Below, one piece after another: positions 59,901 through 64,000 of a stretch of DNA of 64,000 nucleotides. Position numbers and translations under genes: made by a program. Source of the stretch: Vitellaria paradoxa (Eukaryota > Streptophyta > Magnoliopsida > Ericales > Sapotaceae). The stretch covers positions 42,233,180 to 42,297,179 of the forward strand of contig CM034240.1 of the NCBI GenBank assembly GCA_019916065.1, written 5' to 3'. Position 1 is the stretch's first letter; the number at the start of each line of letters is the position of its first letter. The notes under the pieces are model-generated. The model had not been told where the DNA came from. It saw nothing but the letters and a program-made list of their open reading frames with translations, and searched no databases.

Positions 59901-62900
59901 ATGGGGCTGCACCAAAAGGACAAAGCAAATGAAAAGCTTCTCAGAATTTATAGAAGAATTACAATGCATTGACTTACCCCTCAACGGAAGCAAATTTACC
60001 TAGAGCAATAGTATCAGTAAGTCAAGGCTTGACAGGTTTTTGGTCTCTTTTGAGTGGGAGGACTTATTTCCCACAGCACTGCAGAAAACACTTCATAGGT
60101 TAATCTCCGATCATTTTCCCCTTATATTGGATGGGGGAGGATTGAAAGGAGAACCTAAACCTTTTCGATTTGAGAAAATGTGGTTGCAGGTGGAAGGATT
60201 CAAGGAAATGGTTGCTGAATGGTGGAACAGCTACAATTTTTCTGGGTCTGCAAACTACAGGTTGATTCAGAAACTCAGAAACCTTAAATCAGACCTTAAG
60301 AAATGGAATTCAGAGGTCTTTGGAAGACTTGAACAACAGAAAATCCAACTGGAAAAAGAGATTCAAACTCTAGATTTGATGGATGAAGCTGGCAGCATCT
60401 CAGATCAAGGGAGAAAGTAGAGACAAGACAAGATTCTGGATTTAAACCAGCTAATCAAAATGGAGGAAATCAGCTGGTGACAAAAATCCAGAGTTCAATG
60501 GCTCAGAGAAGGAGATTGAAGCACAAAGTTCTTCTATAAAATGGCATCTGCAAACAAAAGAAAGAATTGGATTGACAAACTGCAGGTTAATGGAAAGCTG
60601 ACAGACGATCAAGGAGTAATTAAACACAGCATAGTGGAATTCTACAAGAATCTGTTTACCGAAAAAGAAAATTGGAGGCCCAAGGTGAATGATATGGAAT
60701 TCTCACATCTGAACCCACAGTCTGCAGCAGGAATAGAAGGCCCTTTTGCAGAATCTGAGGTTTATTCAGCACTAATGGGCCTAAATGGAGATAAGGCCCC
60801 TGGCCCAGATGGCTAGACTTTAGCATTCTTTCAGCATTGCTGGAGTATATTAAAGGGGGACCTAATGTTTGTTTTTGCAGATTTCCATAGTAGCTGCAGA
60901 TTTGGTCGCTGTTTAAACTCCACCTTTATTGCACTAGTCCCCAAGAAGAATGGCGCAGTGGAGATAAAGGATTACAGGCCTATCAGCTTGGTGGGAGCAG
61001 TCTACAAGATTATATCGAAGGTGCTTGCAAGCAGACTGAAACAGGTGATGGAAAACCTTATCTCTGATTCTCAGCATGCTTTTGTGGGAGGAAGACAGAT
61101 ATTGGATGCTATATTGGTAGCCAATGAGATCTTGAATACCAAAATAAAGAGCAAGGAAACTGGATTAATTTGCAAGCTGGATTTAGAGAAGGCTTTCGAT
61201 CATGTTAACTGGAGCTTCCTAATCTATTTGTTGAAAAGGATGGGTTTCGGAAATAGATGGTGCCAATGGATAAAATGGTGCATCTCCACTGTTAGTTTTT
61301 CCATATTGATTAATGGTTCTCCTAAAGGTTTCTTTGCAGCATCTAGAGGACTAAGACAAGGTGATCCCCTATCACCTTTCCTCTTTATTTTGGTAATGGA
61401 AGTACTCAGCAAGATGATGCAAAAAGCTGAAAAGGCAGGTTTATTGAAGGTTTCTTAGCTGGCTCCAACAAAAGCAACCTCAGAATTACTCACTGTTTGC
61501 AAATGACTCCATAATCTTTTGTGTAGCAGATTTACTACAATTAGGCCATTTAAGGTGTATACTTCTGGGTTTCGAAGCTGTAACTGGGTTGAAAATTAAT
61601 CTCAGTAAATCAGAGGTTCTGCCAGTGGGACAATGCTCAGTTTTGGAAGATCTAGCTGCTGTTTTAGGCTGCAAAACAGGTTCTCTTCCCACTGTCCATT
61701 TGGGCATGCCATTGGGAGCCAAACTAACTTCCAAATTGATTTGGGAACCTGTACTTGAAAGATGCAGGAAAAGGTTGGCTGAATGGAAAAATCAGCTACT
61801 TGTCAGCTGGTGCAAGAATTACTTTGATCAAAAGTCTTTCTAGTCTTCCAGCTTACCATTTCTCTCTTTTCCCTGCCCCAATTTCTGTGCTAAAAGAGCT
61901 GGAGAGACTACAGTGGAACTTTCTCTGGGGAAGAACCGAAGGAGTCTTCAAACACAATCTAGTGCACTGGAAAGTTGTACGTAAGCCTATCCAATCGGGA
62001 GGAGCTGGAATAAGGAAACTGAGGCTACATAATGAAGCTCTGATGGGGAAGTGGCTCTGGAGATTTGCCCAAGAAGATTCTAGTTTATGGAAACGATTGA
62101 TAGTAAACAAATATGGAGAGGAGAAGGGTGGTTGGCTTTCAGCTGAGGTTTCCAACACTTTTGGCCCAAGTATATGGAAATGTATAAGAAGTATTTGGTA
62201 CAAATTTAATAGCTGTATCTCATGGAAAGTGGGAAAGGGAGACAAATTACTGTTCTGGAAACACAAATGGTTGGAGGTGGGCAGCATATCAGAGTTATTT
62301 CCTGAAATCTATGCTGTTGCATCTAATAAGAATGCCACAATTTTAGATTACAGCACAGTGTTTGGACCAAAAAGAGTATGGAATATCCAACTGCGAAGAA
62401 ACATGAATGACTGGGAATTAGATAGCTTTGGTTCTCTGATGGATCTTCTTTATTCTTTACAGGTGGAAGACACAGCAGATGCAATGTTATGGAAGCAGAC
62501 AAAACAGAATATCTTCACTGTGAAGTCTTTTTATCTATCACTACTGGGTGATGAGAATGAAAATTTTCCTTGGAAGAAATTATGGAAAACCTTGGTTCTT
62601 ACAAAGATCATCTTCTTTTCCTGGTGTGTAGCAAGGGGGAGGATTCTTACCATGGATAACCTAAAACTTAGGGGTTACTCTATGGCTAATAGATGTTCTC
62701 TTTGTCTCAAATGCGAAGAATCAATCGACCATCTGTTCTTTCATTGCTCATGGTCTGCTGAGCTGTGGAGTCTTACTCTCTCTTGCTTTGGAGTACATAT
62801 GTGCTTTCCCAAAAATCTAAAGAGTTTTCTTTTAGTGCGGTGGGGTCAACCATTGGGAAAGAGGAGAAAGAAGATATGGAATTTGGTGCCTTTTTGCTTA

Positions 62901-63886
62901 TTTTGGCTGATTTGGAAGGAGAGAAATAGGAGGATTTTTGAAAACAGAGAGAGAACTGTTTTGCGTGTTAAAAGTTTCTTTTTATCTTGTTTATATAGTT
63001 GGGTAGAAAAGGGAAGAGAGTATGAACTTTGTTCTTTTATGCAATTTGTTGCAAGCATGCAGTGAATAGGGGAAATGTAATTAGTTCCTTTCTTTTTCAA
63101 CATCTATTCGATGCTATTAATAAAACTTACTTATCTTTTCAAAAAAAAATGATGAGATGCTAATGTGCCATCTGGCATGATTTGTTATTCTATAAAGGAG
63201 CAACAGGAGAAAATCCACTGCTTCACCCCTGGTGGATACTTTATGTAAGGATCAAATTGCATAATGGCCAATTTAGTCATAGATGACGTTTTTGGTTTTT
63301 CTTTTAAATGATTAGACAAAATGGACACAAATTTTTTATTCTGCCAATCTTGGTGTATCACATCTCCCCTCTTCAAAATTTGACAAATGTTTAAGACTGA
63401 AAGAGGGCCTCTAACACCACCTTTCTAAATATAAGCACACGCCCGCACGCTCACATGCTACATGAACATACACTTAAACACGTGCTTGATGCCCACGAGG
63501 CATGCAAATCAGCTCTGAGATATAAGTGTCTGCTGACTCAAATTCTTCTTTATTCAAAATACCAAGAATGTAAGAGATTTGCATTAGAAGGATCAAGCCA
63601 CAACTATTAAGTCCAACCTCATATCTTCCCATGAGCTTGGAATGGTTAAACTTACACTTGCCTTCTGTCTGTTTGTGTTTATTTCATCTTGAAATAACCC
63701 TTCCACAACTTTGAATAATTTTCTAGTATTTGTTTTTCCCATATTCTTGTCAGTTAACTGCTACGGTGTTATTATGTTTCTGAGTTTGTGCATTTCAAAG
63801 TTTATACTGTCTACATGCATGAATTCAGGTATTCTTGAAGCAGCACCTTTCAAATGTTGTTTTTGATAGTAATTTTAATGATGAAG
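47935..63886 (+). CDS. WDR74/Nsa1-like WD40 ribosome-biogenesis protein (3' end beyond window)
   Basis: Eleven exons join in phase: 47935-48016, 48103-48218, 49159-49188, 49312-49436, 51720-51899, 52014-52077, 52183-52290, 53149-53302, 55847-55936, 56359-56414 and 63829-63886. They give 354 residues plus one base, so the C-terminus lies past the window. All introns are GT-AG. The start [20 protein letters not shown] and blocks such as [72 protein letters not shown] and [19 protein letters not shown] are WD40 blades typical of plant WDR74 homologues. The family acts in the nucleolus on 60S pre-ribosomal particles (yeast Nsa1, human WDR74). No damage is seen in the coding exons. Intron 10 is 7.4 kb because of a LINE. 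Confidence 0.92.
49437..51719 (+). other. WDR74-like intron 4, with small tandem repeats
   Basis: 2.3 kb, GT-AG. Two copies of an AATTCTCACTTAGGC-led unit lie at about 50064-50148. An exact-spaced 27-bp duplication (GATATAAATTAGAATGAGT...) lies at 50179-50205 and 50206-50232. A 146-codon open frame at 51039-51479 is hydrophobic chance sequence and is not called. Confidence 0.65.
53303..55846 (+). other. WDR74-like intron 8, with C12 tract and a 150-bp duplication
   Basis: 2.5 kb, GT-AG. A C12 tract followed by GCGGGGG lies at 53646-53664. Two units starting at 55368 and 55520 (GATTAGAACTCACTCTA(G/T)ATA... to TTTTGATTCACATTTT) form a tandem duplication with period about 152 bp. No gene was seen. 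Confidence 0.65.
56415..57237 (+). other. WDR74-like intron 10, part before the LINE
   Basis: Ordinary intron sequence from the donor TCG|GTATGT to the LINE's target duplication. Open frames of 60-90 codons here have no recognisable content. The intron resumes at 63165 and ends at the acceptor TTCAG before 63829. Confidence 0.6.
57370..59446 (+). pseudogene. LINE ORF1 (gag-like, DUF4283-type RNA-binding region), broken
   Basis: Readable pieces run from about 57390 ([20 protein letters not shown]) through a block at 57790-58472 (ASPYVETV...; [57 protein letters not shown]) typical of the DUF4283 part of plant L1 ORF1 proteins. An acidic, low-complexity tail follows at 58736-59446. Stops near 57649 and 57789 and a frameshift after 58472 break it. 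Its final TGA overlaps the ATG of ORF2. Confidence 0.8.
59443..63065 (+). pseudogene. LINE ORF2 (endonuclease-reverse transcriptase), broken
   Basis: Apurinic-type endonuclease: [19 protein letters not shown] and SDHFPLIL (59450-60130). Reverse transcriptase: [53 protein letters not shown] and [13 protein letters not shown] (60780-61390), then the catalytic box as FAND at 61496-61507 instead of FADD. The C-terminal zinc-binding domain of plant LINEs is at about 62560-62780 ([18 protein letters not shown]). Six in-frame stops lie at 59686, 60001, 60418, 60478, 60517 and 60814. Frame changes occur at about 61440-61490 and about 61785. The end is the TGA at 63063-63065. Confidence 0.92.
63165..63828 (+). 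other. WDR74-like intron 10, part after the LINE
   Basis: Unique-looking intron sequence from the right target duplication to the acceptor of exon 11. No gene or further repeat was recognised. Confidence 0.6.
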
Positions 63887-64000
63887 GTCAGTGTTTCTTT
63901 TCATATGTTTATTGCTTCCAATGGTTGTTATATTTTGTAAATTTTAGCAGAGAGTATTTCAAATTAGCTGACATTCTCACATGCAAATTTGAAACAGAAG

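Larger units (their letters stand above)
57254..63148 (+). mobile_element. L1-type plant LINE in WDR74-like intron 10
   Basis: About 5.9 kb, flanked by the perfect 16-bp duplication ATGATGAGATGCTAAT (57238-57253 and 63149-63164). The 3' end is a run of A after an AATAAA signal at 63119-63124. The first ORF is gag-like; the second carries endonuclease, reverse transcriptase and a C-terminal zinc-binding domain. It lies in the same orientation as the host gene, so its poly(A) signal could in principle truncate host transcripts. The intact duplication and near full length point to a moderately recent insertion, although the ORFs are broken. Confidence 0.95.

Overview
This is nuclear DNA of a flowering plant, probably a dicot. 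It is strongly AT-rich, its genes are split by introns with plant-type splice sites, and it is dense in plant retroelements and short terminal-inverted-repeat elements. I found three host genes. None resembles a new system; the interest lies in a diverged gene pair and in the transposon record.

Layout. (1) 1-15116: intergenic, mostly short inverted-repeat elements, tandem duplications and AT-rich low-complexity DNA. It includes a foldback with a perfect 54-bp stem at 12012-12123. (2) 15117-23290, minus strand: a complete six-exon 4-coumarate:CoA ligase-like (4CLL9-type) acyl-activating enzyme of 556 aa ending in the peroxisomal signal SRL ('copy A'). (3) 24254-37664, minus strand: its tandem paralogue 'copy B', 558 aa, same six exons with identical internal exon lengths, but with conserved residues changed and the SRL end lost through a 4-nt insertion. 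Both copies use a GC donor at the last intron. Copy B's introns are inflated by tRNA-derived SINEs, a Harbinger/Tourist-like element and other repeats; copy A's introns hold fragments of an RTE-type LINE in both orientations. (4) 39942-45361: a degenerate Ty1/copia LTR retrotransposon on the minus strand with a 5-bp target duplication. (5) 47935 to the window end, plus strand: the first eleven exons of a WDR74/Nsa1-type WD40 ribosome-biogenesis gene. Its tenth intron carries a 5.9-kb L1-type LINE (57254-63148) with a 16-bp target duplication.

Function. The 4CL-like enzymes belong to the family that adenylates a carboxylic acid and joins it to CoA. Copy A looks peroxisomal, the compartment of fatty-acid and jasmonate-precursor beta-oxidation. 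Copy B is open but changed at several conserved positions and lacks the targeting tripeptide, so it may have lost or changed its role. The WDR74-like gene is a nucleolar housekeeping gene of the 60S pathway and is unrelated to its neighbours. Exon boundaries were placed by reading splice sites and checking phase; no alignment or transcript data were available.
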